From contig JAUILN010000017.1 of NCBI GenBank assembly GCA_030432695.1, positions 124,001 to 188,000 of the forward strand: DNA of 64,000 nucleotides, given 5' to 3'. The notes beneath the pieces are model-generated. The model saw nothing but the letters and a program-made list of their open reading frames with translations. It made no database searches and was not told the DNA's origin. A program made the translations under genes and the position numbers. This DNA comes from a bacterium (GTDB taxonomy: Bacteria > Planctomycetota > UBA1135 > UBA2386). How positions within the stretch are numbered: the stretch's first letter is position 1; the number at the start of each line of letters is the position of its first letter. Below are positions 8,542-17,384 of the stretch, piece by piece.

Positions 8542-10413
8542 ATGACCCTCTCCCCTCTCCGCACGGCCCTGCTCGCGGCGCTGTGCCTTCCGGTTCTCCA
8601 CGCGCAGGACCCCACCGCCGAGCTGCTGCAGGCGCAGGGCGAATACGTTGGCGAGGCTGCCGGCATCGGACTCGACCCGGCTCGGGCGAGTGCGGAGCCG
8701 ATGTCCTACGGCGCGCAGCTCATCGCGCTGTGCGAGAAGGACGGCACCAACCCGCGGCTGCGGATGTTGCTCTACCGCGGTGGGCTGCCGGGCGCGGGTT
8801 GGCGGCGCGGAGATCCGAGCGCGTCGGCCGAGGCTCCCTGGGCCGGCGGGGTCGCGGCGTTCCGTGGCGAGGGCTTCACGGCGCGGCTCGAGGGTGGTGC
8901 GCTGACCTTGGCGGGCTCGGCAGCCGACGGCGCGGAGCCTGCGCGGCTCGCGAAGGTCACGCGCCAGAGCCCGACCCTCGGCGCGACGCCGCCTGCGGGC
9001 GCCACGGTGCTGTTCGACGGCTCCTCGGCCGACGGGTTCGAGGGTGGGCGGCTGCTCGAGGGCGGCCTGCTCGGCGTCGGCTGCGACTCGAAGCAGGCCT
9101 TCGGCGACCACCGCATCCACCTCGAGTTCCGGACGCCGTTCCAACCCGAGGCGCGCGGCCAGGGTCGTGGCAACAGCGGCGTCTACGTGCAGGGGCGCTA
9201 CGAGTGCCAGGTGCTCGACTCGTTCGGTCTCGAGGGCCTGCAGAACGAATGCGGCGGGATCTACTCGATCGCAGAGCCGCTGGTGAATGCCTGCCTGCCG
9301 CCGGGTGCGTGGCAGACCTACGACATCGTGTTCACCGGCGCGCGTTGGAACGGCGAGACGAAGGTCCGCGACGCGCGGATGACCGTGCACCTCAACGGCA
9401 TCCTGGTGCACGACGACGTGGCGCTGACCCACGCGACCACCGCGGCGAAGCGCAAGGAGTCCGACTCGGCCGGCGGGCTCTACCTGCAGGACCACGGCAA
9501 TCCGGTCGCCTACCGCAACGTCTGGGTGGTCGAGCACGACCCGCAGCGCACCCGCAGGGTGGTGTTCGTCGCCGGTGGTCCGAGTCACGGCTACGCCGCC
9601 CACGAGCACAAGGCCGGCTGCATGCTGCTGGCCGAGGCGTTGAACGAGTCGGGACTGCCGGTGGAGGCCGAGGTGCACGTGCTGTGGCCGGAGGATCCGG
9701 CGGCGTTGCAGCGCGCCGACGTGCTGGTGTGCTTCGCAGATGGCGGCGGCCGGCACCCGTTCCTGCGCCACATGGAGGAACTCGCGCCCCTGATGGACCG
9801 CGGCCTGTCGCTGGTCTGCCTGCACTACGCCGTCGAAGTGCCGACGGGACCGCCCGGCGAGCGCTTCCTCGATTGGCTCGGTGGCTACTTCGAGACCCAC
9901 TGGTCGGTGAACCCGCATTGGACCGCCGAGTTCGCAGCGCTGCCCGACCACCCGATCGCCCGCGGCGTGCAGCCGTTCGCGATCAACGACGAGTGGTACT
10001 TCCACATGCGCTTCCGCGACGCGATGGCGGGCGTGACCCCGATCCTGTCCGCGGTCGCGCCCGAGTCGACGATGAGCCGCGGCGACGGTCCGCACAGCGG
10101 TAACCCTGCTGTCCGCGAGTCAGTGAAGAATGGCGAGGCGCAGCACGTCGGCTGGGCCTTCCAGCGCGCCGACGGCGGCCGCGCCTTCGGCTTCACCGGC
10201 GCGCACGTGCATTGGAACTGGGGCCACCCGGACTTCCGCCAGGTGGTGCTCAACGCGATCGTCTGGTCGGCGCACCTCGACGTGCCCGAGGGCGGAGTGC
10301 CGTCGAAGGAGCTCGGTCTGGTGGAGCTGCAGGCCAACCAGGCCAGCGAGGTGCCGGCGAAGTTCGATGCGGCGCGGGTGGAGGAGCTGTTGAAGGGCTT
10401 CGGCGGCAAATGA
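8542..10413 (+). CDS. Exported DUF1080 + ThuA-like two-domain protein
   Basis: 623 residues from ATG 8542. The signal peptide runs to about residue 20 (LLAALCLPVLHAQ). The DUF1080 domain (about 150-330) shows VLFDGSSADGFEG, RGNSGVYVQGRYECQVLDSFG and the closing PVAYRNVWVVE. A ThuA-like, class I amidotransferase-fold domain (about 335-600) starts at RRVVFVAGGPSHGYAAHEH and contains GGRHPFLRHM and HVHWNWGHPDFRQVVLNAI. This domain order is common in Planctomycetota and is thought to act on modified sugars. The frame remains open upstream to 8248, but that part has no coding character. Its stop overlaps the next gene (ATGA). Confidence 0.88.
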   Translation: MTLSPLRTALLAALCLPVLHAQDPTAELLQAQGEYVGEAAGIGLDPARASAEPMSYGAQLIALCEKDGTNPRLRMLLYRGGLPGAGWRRGDPSASAEAPWAGGVAAFRGEGFTARLEGGALTLAGSAADGAEPARLAKVTRQSPTLGATPPAGATVLFDGSSADGFEGGRLLEGGLLGVGCDSKQAFGDHRIHLEFRTPFQPEARGQGRGNSGVYVQGRYECQVLDSFGLEGLQNECGGIYSIAEPLVNACLPPGAWQTYDIVFTGARWNGETKVRDARMTVHLNGILVHDDVALTHATTAAKRKESDSAGGLYLQDHGNPVAYRNVWVVEHDPQRTRRVVFVAGGPSHGYAAHEHKAGCMLLAEALNESGLPVEAEVHVLWPEDPAALQRADVLVCFADGGGRHPFLRHMEELAPLMDRGLSLVCLHYAVEVPTGPPGERFLDWLGGYFETHWSVNPHWTAEFAALPDHPIARGVQPFAINDEWYFHMRFRDAMAGVTPILSAVAPESTMSRGDGPHSGNPAVRESVKNGEAQHVGWAFQRADGGRAFGFTGAHVHWNWGHPDFRQVVLNAIVWSAHLDVPEGGVPSKELGLVELQANQASEVPAKFDAARVEELLKGFGGK

Positions 10414-11273
10414 CGCGGCGGCGCGTACCGGCTGGTGTGCTCGGGGTACTCGCGGCTGCCGTCGTGGTCGTGGCGGTCCTCGGCTTCGCGCTGTCCGGAG
10501 GTTCCTCCGGCGACGAGCCGACTGCCCCGGAGGCCGACCCCCAGGCTTCCCAGAGAGCGTTCGAAGCGGATCTCGCCGAGGTGGACGCGGTGGTCGCGGA
10601 GGTCGTCGACGCGGCAGACGCGGCGCGTGACGGGCTGGAACTGCCGGGCTCGTTCGACGAACCGGTCACCGACGCCGACGTCGCGCAGCGCAAGCAGGAG
10701 CTGCGGCTCCGCGGTGACTGCGCGGTGTTCTTCCGGCTGTTCCTCGTGCCGGACCGTGTCACCGCCGAAGCGGTCGTTGACAGTTGCGACCTGAACCCGC
10801 GCGGGGTCGAGGTCGAGGCCGCCGCGGTGCAGCGACTCCGCGATCTGCTCGACGTGTATGTCGCGACCGCGGGCAAGTTCATGCAGCTCTCCGGTGCGCT
10901 GCGGATGAACGAGATGGAGCAGCTCGCGGTGGACGGCACGCTGGCCGCCTATGACCCCCGGCAGGACGAAGGCAGTGTCGGGCAGACCTTTCGCGAAGTG
11001 CTCGCGAACGCTGCGGCCGACGGGGAAAGCCCGGAGCGCGCCGAGGAACTGGCCTGGGAAGCCGTCCGCAAGCACAACTCGATCGTCGCCTTCTTCGGCG
11101 ATGTCGGGTCGGGCTACTACCCGAGATACCTGCTGGCGGGGAGCCGCCATGCCGAGGAGGCCGAGGCCATGGCCCGCTTCGAGTTCGTGCGGGGGGTGCT
11201 CGGCTGGTGCTTCGCGAACGGGACCCTGGATGGGCGCGAGGTCGCCGAGCTGCTGCGCATTGCGGCGGAGTGA
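10410..11273 (+). CDS. Membrane-anchored hypothetical protein
   Basis: 287 residues. The start is fixed by the ATGA overlap with the upstream DUF1080/ThuA gene. One N-terminal hydrophobic helix (about 9-30) is followed by a soluble, acidic, helix-rich region without recognised motifs. It reads as a type II membrane protein with an outward-facing domain. I do not recognise a family. Co-translation with the DUF1080/ThuA protein is the only clue to its job. Confidence 0.75.
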   Translation: MTRRRVPAGVLGVLAAAVVVVAVLGFALSGGSSGDEPTAPEADPQASQRAFEADLAEVDAVVAEVVDAADAARDGLELPGSFDEPVTDADVAQRKQELRLRGDCAVFFRLFLVPDRVTAEAVVDSCDLNPRGVEVEAAAVQRLRDLLDVYVATAGKFMQLSGALRMNEMEQLAVDGTLAAYDPRQDEGSVGQTFREVLANAAADGESPERAEELAWEAVRKHNSIVAFFGDVGSGYYPRYLLAGSRHAEEAEAMARFEFVRGVLGWCFANGTLDGREVAELLRIAAE

Positions 11274-11350
11274 GTGGGTGGCGCGCGGTGCGTCGGCCGA
11301 GTCGCGACGGGTGGGGTCGAGGAGCAGGGGCGCGGATCGGCCGGGGCGGA

Positions 11351-11758
11351 TCAGCCGCCGGGATCGGTCTGCTCGAGCGCTCGGAACAGCGCGATCACGT
11401 GTCCGTCGGGATCCGCGAAGTAGGCCGCCTCGTCACCCCAGTCACGTGCGGCTGCCGGCGAGAGGGCGCGTGCTCCGGCCGCGAGGATCGCGTCGGTCGC
11501 GGCCGACAGGTTTTCGACCTCCAGGTAGAGCTCGGCGGAGGTGCACGCGCCTGTCGGGCAGAGCGCGGGGGTCGTGCCCACCTGTGCGGAGAAGGCCTCG
11601 CGTTGATACAGGCTCACGCCGACCCCGCCGGGTACTCGGAACTGCACGTAGACCGGCAGGTCGACCGCCAGTTCCCAGTCGAAAGCCTGCAGATAGAACG
11701 TCCTCGAGCGCGGCAGGTCGGCAACGGCGAGGACGAGGAGGCGGAGGCTGGCGCGCAT
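11351..11758 (-). CDS. VOC (glyoxalase/bleomycin-resistance fold) family protein
   Basis: 135 residues, the normal size for a single VOC domain with two beta-alpha-beta-beta-beta modules. It begins LRLLVLAVADLPRSRTFYLQAF and ends with the typical AAYFADPDGHVIALFRAL. It is cytoplasmic. Members bind a divalent metal or sequester small molecules, and the specific reaction cannot be assigned. Confidence 0.85.
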   Translation of the reverse strand: MRASLRLLVLAVADLPRSRTFYLQAFDWELAVDLPVYVQFRVPGGVGVSLYQREAFSAQVGTTPALCPTGACTSAELYLEVENLSAATDAILAAGARALSPAAARDWGDEAAYFADPDGHVIALFRALEQTDPGG

Positions 11759-11787
11759 GCATCCAGCCTATCGCCGATCGGGCGCGT

Positions 11788-13308
11788 TCAGCGCTGCGCC
11801 ATCGTGTGGATGTACGACGTGCCAGGCAGTCGTTGGCTCGCGACCACTCCACCGGTCGCTGCATCGATCAGCGTGGCGGTCGAGTCCGTGCGCGTACTGG
11901 TGGCTGTGAGCATCAGGACGTGCGCGCCGTCACTCGTGATCCGATGGCGGAAGGTCGTACTCGGGGTCCAGGTCGCGGGGATCTCCACGAGGCTCCACTC
12001 CTCGGGACGCTCGCGGTCGAAGTCGATGCGGGTGAGCGAGGTGTAGGGCGTGAGCGTCGCGAACGAGCCGTCCCGCGCAACGTCGAGGTCGCTCGAGGTG
12101 ATCATCGGTCCGCGCGGGGAGCTGAACGGACCGATCGGCTGGTTGCCGGCCATCGACGGGTTGTGGTCGAGCCAGCGCCGCGCCGCGGTGTCGTAACGCA
12201 TGATGCCGCTCGGCATCGTGAAGTAGCCGACGCTGAGCAGGGCGAAGACGATGGCGCCGTCGCCGGTGATGCGGATGCGGCTCAGGCTGTTGAGCGCGCC
12301 GTGCAGCCCCTCGATCGTCACCCGTTCGACCTCCTGGAGATAGGTCGGGCTGTTGGTGTCGGTGTCGAGGATCACCAGCTGGTTCGCGAACGCCGTCCCG
12401 GTGTAGAGCGCGAGGCGGTCGCCCAGCGCATTGAGTTCCCAATGTCGTGCCGAGGACAGCGAGGTGATCCCGGGCAGCCGGTGCAGCTCGTTGCCGTAGC
12501 CAGCACTGCTCGGATCGGCGTCGAAGACGACCAGGTCGCGGATGCCGCCGAGCGGGCCGGCGACCGTGTAGAGGCGCTTGCCGAAGGAGTCCAGCTCCAC
12601 CCCGCTGACGTCGGTCTGCAGAGCGGCGAAGGTGCGCCATACCGGCTGGGCGCCGCGCAGGTCGGCATGTTCGATGTTGCCGCGGACGCGCGCCGCGACG
12701 AACAGGTCGCGGCCGCCGTCGCCGAACACCGCGCCGGTTGCACCGTCGGCGGACGTCGTGGCGGCCTGCCAGGTGATCTGCAGGGTGCGCGGGTCGAGCA
12801 GCGTGAACGGGTCGGGCGTGACGAGGTTGGTGTCCCCGCCGAGGAAGACCAGCGGCGGTTCGGTGACCACCACCTGCAGCCCATTGGTCGTCGCCGCGTG
12901 GGCACCGTTGCCCGGTGGATCGGCGACCACGGCCTGTAGATGGACGCGCGCGCCGACCAGACTCGAAGAGTTCACGCCCAGTCCGCCCGGCAGCGACGCG
13001 GTGCCCTGGGCGTCGAGAGCCAGTGGCGCGGAGAACAGAAAGCCCGTCGGCGCGAGATCGATCCAGACCTGCGAGCCGAGCACCTGCGTGTCCGCTGCCC
13101 CGGTCGAAAGCAGCAGCGCCGCGATCGTGTTCGGTAGGCCGCGGTCGATCCGGTAGGCGAAGGCTGAGTTGCCGGCCCACGGCTGGTTCGCGGACAGGCG
13201 GGGCGGAGTGCCGGAGGAGCCCGGTGTGCCGAGGCCGTAGGGGGTCTGCGCGGGGAGGAGCGACGCGGTGGCGAGCACGACGAGGACGAGGGGGGAGCGG
13301 ATTCGCAT
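11788..13308 (-). CDS. Exported beta-rich hypothetical protein (parent of the decayed copy near 17.6 kb)
   Basis: 506 residues from ATG 13308 (MRIRSPLVLVV). The signal peptide ends near LLPAQ. The next part is a lamin-tail-like or CARDB-like segment typical of planctomycete secreted proteins (YGLGTPGSSGTPP, then VFLGGDTNLV). Residues about 170-500 contain repeated strands with DGxxR motifs that suggest a seven-bladed propeller. No catalytic residues are recognised. A frameshifted partial copy of the first ~170 codons plus ~190 bp upstream lies at 17385-17950, so this is the intact parent. Confidence 0.78.
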   Translation of the reverse strand: MRIRSPLVLVVLATASLLPAQTPYGLGTPGSSGTPPRLSANQPWAGNSAFAYRIDRGLPNTIAALLLSTGAADTQVLGSQVWIDLAPTGFLFSAPLALDAQGTASLPGGLGVNSSSLVGARVHLQAVVADPPGNGAHAATTNGLQVVVTEPPLVFLGGDTNLVTPDPFTLLDPRTLQITWQAATTSADGATGAVFGDGGRDLFVAARVRGNIEHADLRGAQPVWRTFAALQTDVSGVELDSFGKRLYTVAGPLGGIRDLVVFDADPSSAGYGNELHRLPGITSLSSARHWELNALGDRLALYTGTAFANQLVILDTDTNSPTYLQEVERVTIEGLHGALNSLSRIRITGDGAIVFALLSVGYFTMPSGIMRYDTAARRWLDHNPSMAGNQPIGPFSSPRGPMITSSDLDVARDGSFATLTPYTSLTRIDFDRERPEEWSLVEIPATWTPSTTFRHRITSDGAHVLMLTATSTRTDSTATLIDAATGGVVASQRLPGTSYIHTMAQR

Positions 13309-13590
13309 GGTCGGGCGCGCGCGAGGCAAGGTGTGTGCCTCGTAGGATCTTCGCAGCTGCGGGGCGCCGTGGAGTGCCCTGGTCGGGTGCAGCCGGGGGA
13401 AGTTGGGCGGATCTCCCCGGCATGGCTGTCATCGGGGCGTCGCGAAGCCGTCCCTCGTCGCGGCGCATCGTCGACGGCAGCGGCTCGACGCCGGAGCGTC
13501 ATCGCGGTCGCGCGCCGGTGGCTGGCCTCCCGTCAATCCCAGGAGATGAACCACCAGTTGCCGCCGAGCCACTCGACCTGACGGTCGCCG
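13309..13590. other. Intergenic region upstream of the 11788 gene
   Basis: No supported gene. The part from 13309 to about 13490 is about three-quarters identical to 17760-17950, so it belongs to the segment that was duplicated with the 11788 gene. It presumably contains that gene's promoter on the minus strand, but I cannot pick out a convincing -35/-10 pair. Confidence 0.5.
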
Positions 13591-13794
13591 CCCTAGGAGC
13601 CAGGGTCACGGGAGACCATTCCGCCCAGCACGCGCCCTCGCACCCAGGACATCGCCGCACAGTGCTCCTTGGTGCGGAGGCTCGACGAATCCACCGATTC
13701 GGCTGCGTTTCGCGGCTTCGTCCCGGGCACTCGTGTTCCTGGAGTCTTGGCACGCACTGGATCGGAACGTGTCCCGTGACCCGGGCTCCTAGGG
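13591..13794. mobile_element. 204-bp element with 25-bp terminal inverted repeats (MITE-like), copy 1
   Basis: The left end 13591-13615 (CCCTAGGAGCCAGGGTCACG...) and right end 13770-13794 are inverted repeats matching at 23 of 25 positions. A related 169-bp element at 26302-26470 has the same ends and most of the same interior, including the sub-palindrome CGAATCCACCGATTCG-like core. It has no coding capacity. It is compatible with a non-autonomous transposon or a large-hairpin intergenic repeat. No target-site duplication is obvious. Confidence 0.7.
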
Positions 13795-13947
13795 TTCGGT
13801 CGGATGCTCCTCGCAGTAGACCCAGCTGAACTTCGCGAGGCCCGTCCAGTCGCGGGTGAAGTAGACCGTGGTGGGGTCCGTCCGGTAGAGCACCTCGTGG
13901 GATCCGACCCGATCGACCGTGAAGCGCCCGGCGATTGCATCCCGCAC
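13789..13947 (-). CDS. Small ORF or 3' gene remnant (52 residues, GTG start)
   Basis: The sequence reads VRDAIAGRFTVDRVGSHEVL... and ends at a TAG that lies inside the outer end of the inverted-repeat element. It has convincing protein-like composition (DWTGLAKFSWVYCEEH). It follows the membrane gene at 13957 in the same frame after its TGA, so it may be a coupled small gene or the tail of a gene truncated by the element. Function unknown. Confidence 0.4.
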   Translation of the reverse strand: MRDAIAGRFTVDRVGSHEVLYRTDPTTVYFTRDWTGLAKFSWVYCEEHPTEP

Positions 13948-13956
13948 CGTGGGCAG

Positions 13957-14373
13957 TCATTCCGAGCGGTAGCGCAGGAGGTGGGCGTGCTCCTGGAGCT
14001 GCTGGCGGAGTGGAGGGAAGCCAGTGAACAGGAGGACGAGGACGCTGGCGACGAGGATCCACGTCCCGCTGGCGCCAGCGCGCGAGTGCATCATCATCCA
14101 GAGGATCCGCGCGCAGCCGGCGGCGAGGAGCAGCGTCGCCGCGGGATGGATCGAGCAGCAGGCCGCCGGACCGAGGTCGATGCCGAACCAGATCGAGAGC
14201 AGGACCGCGAGGATCCCCGGGGCGATCCATAGGGCGGGCCGGTCGAAGCGGGAGGGCGCGCGTTCTTGTGTGTGGGGGGGCGCGGCGCCGATTGCATCAT
14301 CGACTCGGTCGTCGGATCGAGGTTCTCCGCCAACGGAGCCTTCTCCATCTGTCGAGGGGCGCGAGTCGTTCAT
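13957..14373 (-). CDS. Small multi-pass membrane protein
   Basis: 138 residues. The start MNDSRP at 14373 overlaps the upstream stop as ATGA. A polar Ser/Asp/Arg-rich N-terminus (~45 residues) precedes three hydrophobic segments: IAPGILAVLLSIWFGI, ATLLLAAGCARILWMMM, and WILVASVLVLLFTG. The C-terminus is charged. No family recognised. It forms a two-gene unit with 14370-14684. Confidence 0.7.
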   Translation of the reverse strand: MNDSRPSTDGEGSVGGEPRSDDRVDDAIGAAPPHTQERAPSRFDRPALWIAPGILAVLLSIWFGIDLGPAACCSIHPAATLLLAAGCARILWMMMHSRAGASGTWILVASVLVLLFTGFPPLRQQLQEHAHLLRYRSE

Positions 14374-14684
14374 GACCGCGTCTCGCATCTCGGTGGGGCT
14401 GCGCCCGCTGTTCCGGCAGCACGTGTTCGCGGTCGGGATGCCGCGCCATGCCGCCCCGGCCGCGGGAGACGGAAGAATCCCACGAACATTGCAAGGAGGC
14501 CGAGCGCCACAGTCGTTGCGAGGAGCACCGCGCGGGCGAGCCGGTCGATAAGCTCCGCCGCGAAGGTGCCGGACGCGTCCGCCATTCCCTCGAAGGCGGC
14601 GCGGACCAGGATCGGTGCGATGAACAGCTGTTCCACCACGACGCGGATCAGGGTGAGCAGCAGTTCGAGGAGGTCCGTCAACAT
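14370..14684 (-). CDS. Small helical membrane protein
   Basis: 104 residues. It begins with a long amphipathic or hydrophobic stretch (MLTDLLELLLTLIRVVVEQLF) and has one strong transmembrane segment (AVLLATTVALGLLAMFVGFF) before an Arg-rich tail. The pattern recalls holin-like or YqjD-like membrane proteins, but the match is only by shape. It overlaps the next gene by ATGA. Confidence 0.6.
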   Translation of the reverse strand: MLTDLLELLLTLIRVVVEQLFIAPILVRAAFEGMADASGTFAAELIDRLARAVLLATTVALGLLAMFVGFFRLPRPGRHGAASRPRTRAAGTAGAAPPRCETRS

Positions 14685-14762
14685 CGCGGAAGCCGGGTCG
14701 CCCGGGCGTATTCTTGAAGTTTAGCCGGATGCACGGCGCCCGTGCGGCACTGCAGGGACGAC

Positions 14763-17294
14763 GTGGACAAACCGATCGCCTTCGATACCGAACAGCTCCT
14801 GGCCCAGGTGCCCTGGATCCGGCGGCTTGCCACGCGGGTGGCGGGCGATTCCCATCTCGCCGAGGACCTGGCGCAGGATGCCCTGGTCGTCGCGCTCGGT
14901 GGGCGGAGAGTGGCTGGCGCGGAGGCCCTGAGTGAACCCGCGGCCCTGCGGCGCTGGCTCGCTGCGGTGGTGCAGAACCTGGGGCGGACCCGGCGCCGCA
15001 GCGAACGGCGCCGCGCTGCGCGCGAGGCGGCGATGGCGGAGCAGGGGCTGTCGCCGTCGGCCTACGAGGTAGTGGAGCGGTTCGCGACGCAGGGCCGGCT
15101 GGTTCGGGCGTTGCTCGAACTCGACGAGCCGTACCGGTCGACGCTCCTGCTGCGCTACTTCGACTCGTTGACGCAACGTGAGATCGCCGCGCGAACCGGC
15201 GTGCCGGCCTCGACGGTGGGGACGCGCCTCGCCGAGGGGCTGCGCCGCCTGCGGCGGAAGGTCCGTGGCCGTGAGTCCTGGCTGGCCTCGCTGGCTGCCC
15301 TGGCGCTCGGTCGTGACGGTGCCCGCGCCGCGACCGTGTGCACCGGAGCCATGTTCATGACCATCCGAGCCAAGTCGATCCTGGTGGGGACCGTGGTCCT
15401 CGCCGTGTTCCTGGTCGCCCGCGTGTTCGTTCCCGCTGCGCCCTCACCGCAGGCTATGGGGCCGGAATCGCCGCCGGCGGGAGTTGCGGACCCGGGACTG
15501 CTGGAAGGCGAGCCTGTGCCCGAGCGCGTCGCCTTGGAGAGCACTGCCGAGTCGTCCCGAGTCCCGGGCTTCGCCGAGATCCCAGCCCACGCCGGGCTGG
15601 CGTTCGGGACCGTGCATGGCCGCGTTGTCGACCTCACGGCCACGCCACTGGTCGGCGTCGAGGTGGTCTGCGGGCGACCGACTGTCGTCGGCACAGTGGA
15701 GCATGGGCGTGTCTCCTCCCCTTCGTTGCGCACCGCGCGGACCGGGGCCGACGGGCTCTTCGCGATCGAAGGTGCCCTGCCGATGGAATTCACCGTCCGC
15801 GATACGCGCTACGCGACGGTCTTCAAGGGGGTCGCGCAGGCCGTGGGAGACGACGAGGTCCTGGTGGTCGTCGGTCGGCGGATCTGCCTGGCGGGTGCGG
15901 TCGTCGACGAGGCGGGCGTGCCGCTCTCCGGTGTGGCGATCTCGGTCCTCGGGGACGCGACGCTGCGGGGCCTGGACCTCGGGTCGTCGGCGCTGGTCAT
16001 CCCGGAACGGCGCAGCGACGGGTCCGGGGCGTTCTCCTTCGATCAGGTTGCCGCGGTCGGAGGCGCGGAGGTGCATTTCCGTGCACCGGGCTTCGCGACC
16101 AGGGTCCGGCCGGTGCCGCTGGACGGGGATCCTGCGATGCACGTCGTCCTCTCACGCGATCGCGAGGCCCGCTACACGATCACCGGGCTGGTGGTCCACG
16201 AAGACGGTCGGCCCGCGATGGGGGCCTACGTGACGACCGGCGTCATGGCCATCCGCAGCGACGAGCGCGGACGATTCGTTCTCGACTGCGAACCCTGGCT
16301 GTCGCGCGTCGATCGCAAGGCTCCGACCGAGCTGACGGCGATCCTTCCCGGCCACCGGCCCGCGCGGCGGATCCTGCCGTCGGTGCGTGAGGTCGAGGAG
16401 GAGGGTTGGCCCGAGCGCATCGTCCTCGAACTCGGTGGCGCGCCGATGGAGATCGACGGCGTCGTCGTCGACGAGCAAGGACTGCCGGTCGCAGGCTTGC
16501 TGGTGGAGCCTGCCGACATGACCCGGTTTGGTCTGATCCAGTCGGAGGGCATGCCGGCGCTCTACGGGGTGCCGACGACGCAGGAACTACTGGCCGGTGG
16601 CAGGGTCGCGTACACCGACGAGGACGGTCGCTTCGTCGTCGGTGGCCTGCTCGAACGGAACTACACGCTTCGCGTTCTGGAGCGGAAGTCGCTCCAGGTG
16701 GTCGTGACCGAGGGGATTCCGGCCGGGCAGCGCGGGCTACGGATCGTCTTCGACCGTCGTCGCCTCGGCACGCTCGCCGGTCGGATCGTCGACCGCCATG
16801 GTCTCGGGATCGGGGGCGTGCGGATCGCGGTCTCCGGCAAGCGCATCGGAGAACTGGTGATCGGCCGGAGCGCGGAAACCGGCGAGGATGGGGCCTTCCG
16901 ATTGACCGGCGTGACCACCGAGCCGGAGTTCCTGCGTCTCGAGGGCAAGGCGATCGTGCCCGAGCTGTTCCGGGAACTCTCCGGCGACGACGACCTCGGC
17001 GCGCTCGTCCTGCCGGTCGGTCGCCGCTGCCGCGTGCAGTTCGACTGGGGCGACTGGCCGGTGGCTGGCGACGAACTCCGCGTCGTCGATGGACTGGGCG
17101 AACCGCTGATGATGATGAGGGTGACCGCCAGCGGGATCGGCGAGCGGCCGGCGCTGTTCTCCAAACGCGGCGTCAGCGACGTCGTGCTGGTCTCCGACGC
17201 CGCGGCGCAGGCAGTGGTGACGCGGGAGGGGCAGGAGGTCGTCCGGCTACGCCTCGAGCTGCGGGCCGACGAGTTGAACGTGCTGCGGTTGTGA
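14763..17294 (+). CDS. ECF sigma factor fused to a transmembrane helix and carboxypeptidase-regulatory-like domains
   Basis: 843 residues from GTG 14763, preceded by AGGG five bases upstream; GTG 14742 is also possible. Residues about 8-90 are sigma region 2 (HLAEDLAQDALVVAL). About 110-170 are region 4 with its helix-turn-helix (LTQREIAARTGVPASTVGTRLAEGLRRLRRKVR). One transmembrane helix lies at about 205-224 (SILVGTVVLAVFLVARVFVP). The rest is a chain of Ig-like, CarboxypepD_reg-type beta domains (GRVVDLTATPLVGVEV, GAVVDEAGVPLSGVAI, GLVVHEDGRPAMGAYV, GVVVDEQGLPVAGLLV, GRIVDRHGLGIGGVRI). This implies a membrane-tethered sigma factor with its own outward-facing domain. How, or whether, the sigma part is released is unknown. 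Confidence 0.88.
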   Translation: MDKPIAFDTEQLLAQVPWIRRLATRVAGDSHLAEDLAQDALVVALGGRRVAGAEALSEPAALRRWLAAVVQNLGRTRRRSERRRAAREAAMAEQGLSPSAYEVVERFATQGRLVRALLELDEPYRSTLLLRYFDSLTQREIAARTGVPASTVGTRLAEGLRRLRRKVRGRESWLASLAALALGRDGARAATVCTGAMFMTIRAKSILVGTVVLAVFLVARVFVPAAPSPQAMGPESPPAGVADPGLLEGEPVPERVALESTAESSRVPGFAEIPAHAGLAFGTVHGRVVDLTATPLVGVEVVCGRPTVVGTVEHGRVSSPSLRTARTGADGLFAIEGALPMEFTVRDTRYATVFKGVAQAVGDDEVLVVVGRRICLAGAVVDEAGVPLSGVAISVLGDATLRGLDLGSSALVIPERRSDGSGAFSFDQVAAVGGAEVHFRAPGFATRVRPVPLDGDPAMHVVLSRDREARYTITGLVVHEDGRPAMGAYVTTGVMAIRSDERGRFVLDCEPWLSRVDRKAPTELTAILPGHRPARRILPSVREVEEEGWPERIVLELGGAPMEIDGVVVDEQGLPVAGLLVEPADMTRFGLIQSEGMPALYGVPTTQELLAGGRVAYTDEDGRFVVGGLLERNYTLRVLERKSLQVVVTEGIPAGQRGLRIVFDRRRLGTLAGRIVDRHGLGIGGVRIAVSGKRIGELVIGRSAETGEDGAFRLTGVTTEPEFLRLEGKAIVPELFRELSGDDDLGALVLPVGRRCRVQFDWGDWPVAGDELRVVDGLGEPLMMMRVTASGIGERPALFSKRGVSDVVLVSDAAAQAVVTREGQEVVRLRLELRADELNVLRL

Positions 17295-17384
17295 GCGAGG
17301 TCCGACGGCGAGCCATGCAAGGCTCGGCGCGTGCGATCCCCCAGGTCCGTGCTTCGAGGTGCGGGCTTCGCTTGACCTGACCGA

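Noticed and set aside
13804..14232. 142-codon plus-strand frame opposite the small membrane gene
   Set aside because: Highly charged Glu/Asp/Arg repeats typical of antisense to hydrophobic helices; the minus strand has three clear transmembrane segments and an ATGA-coupled start.
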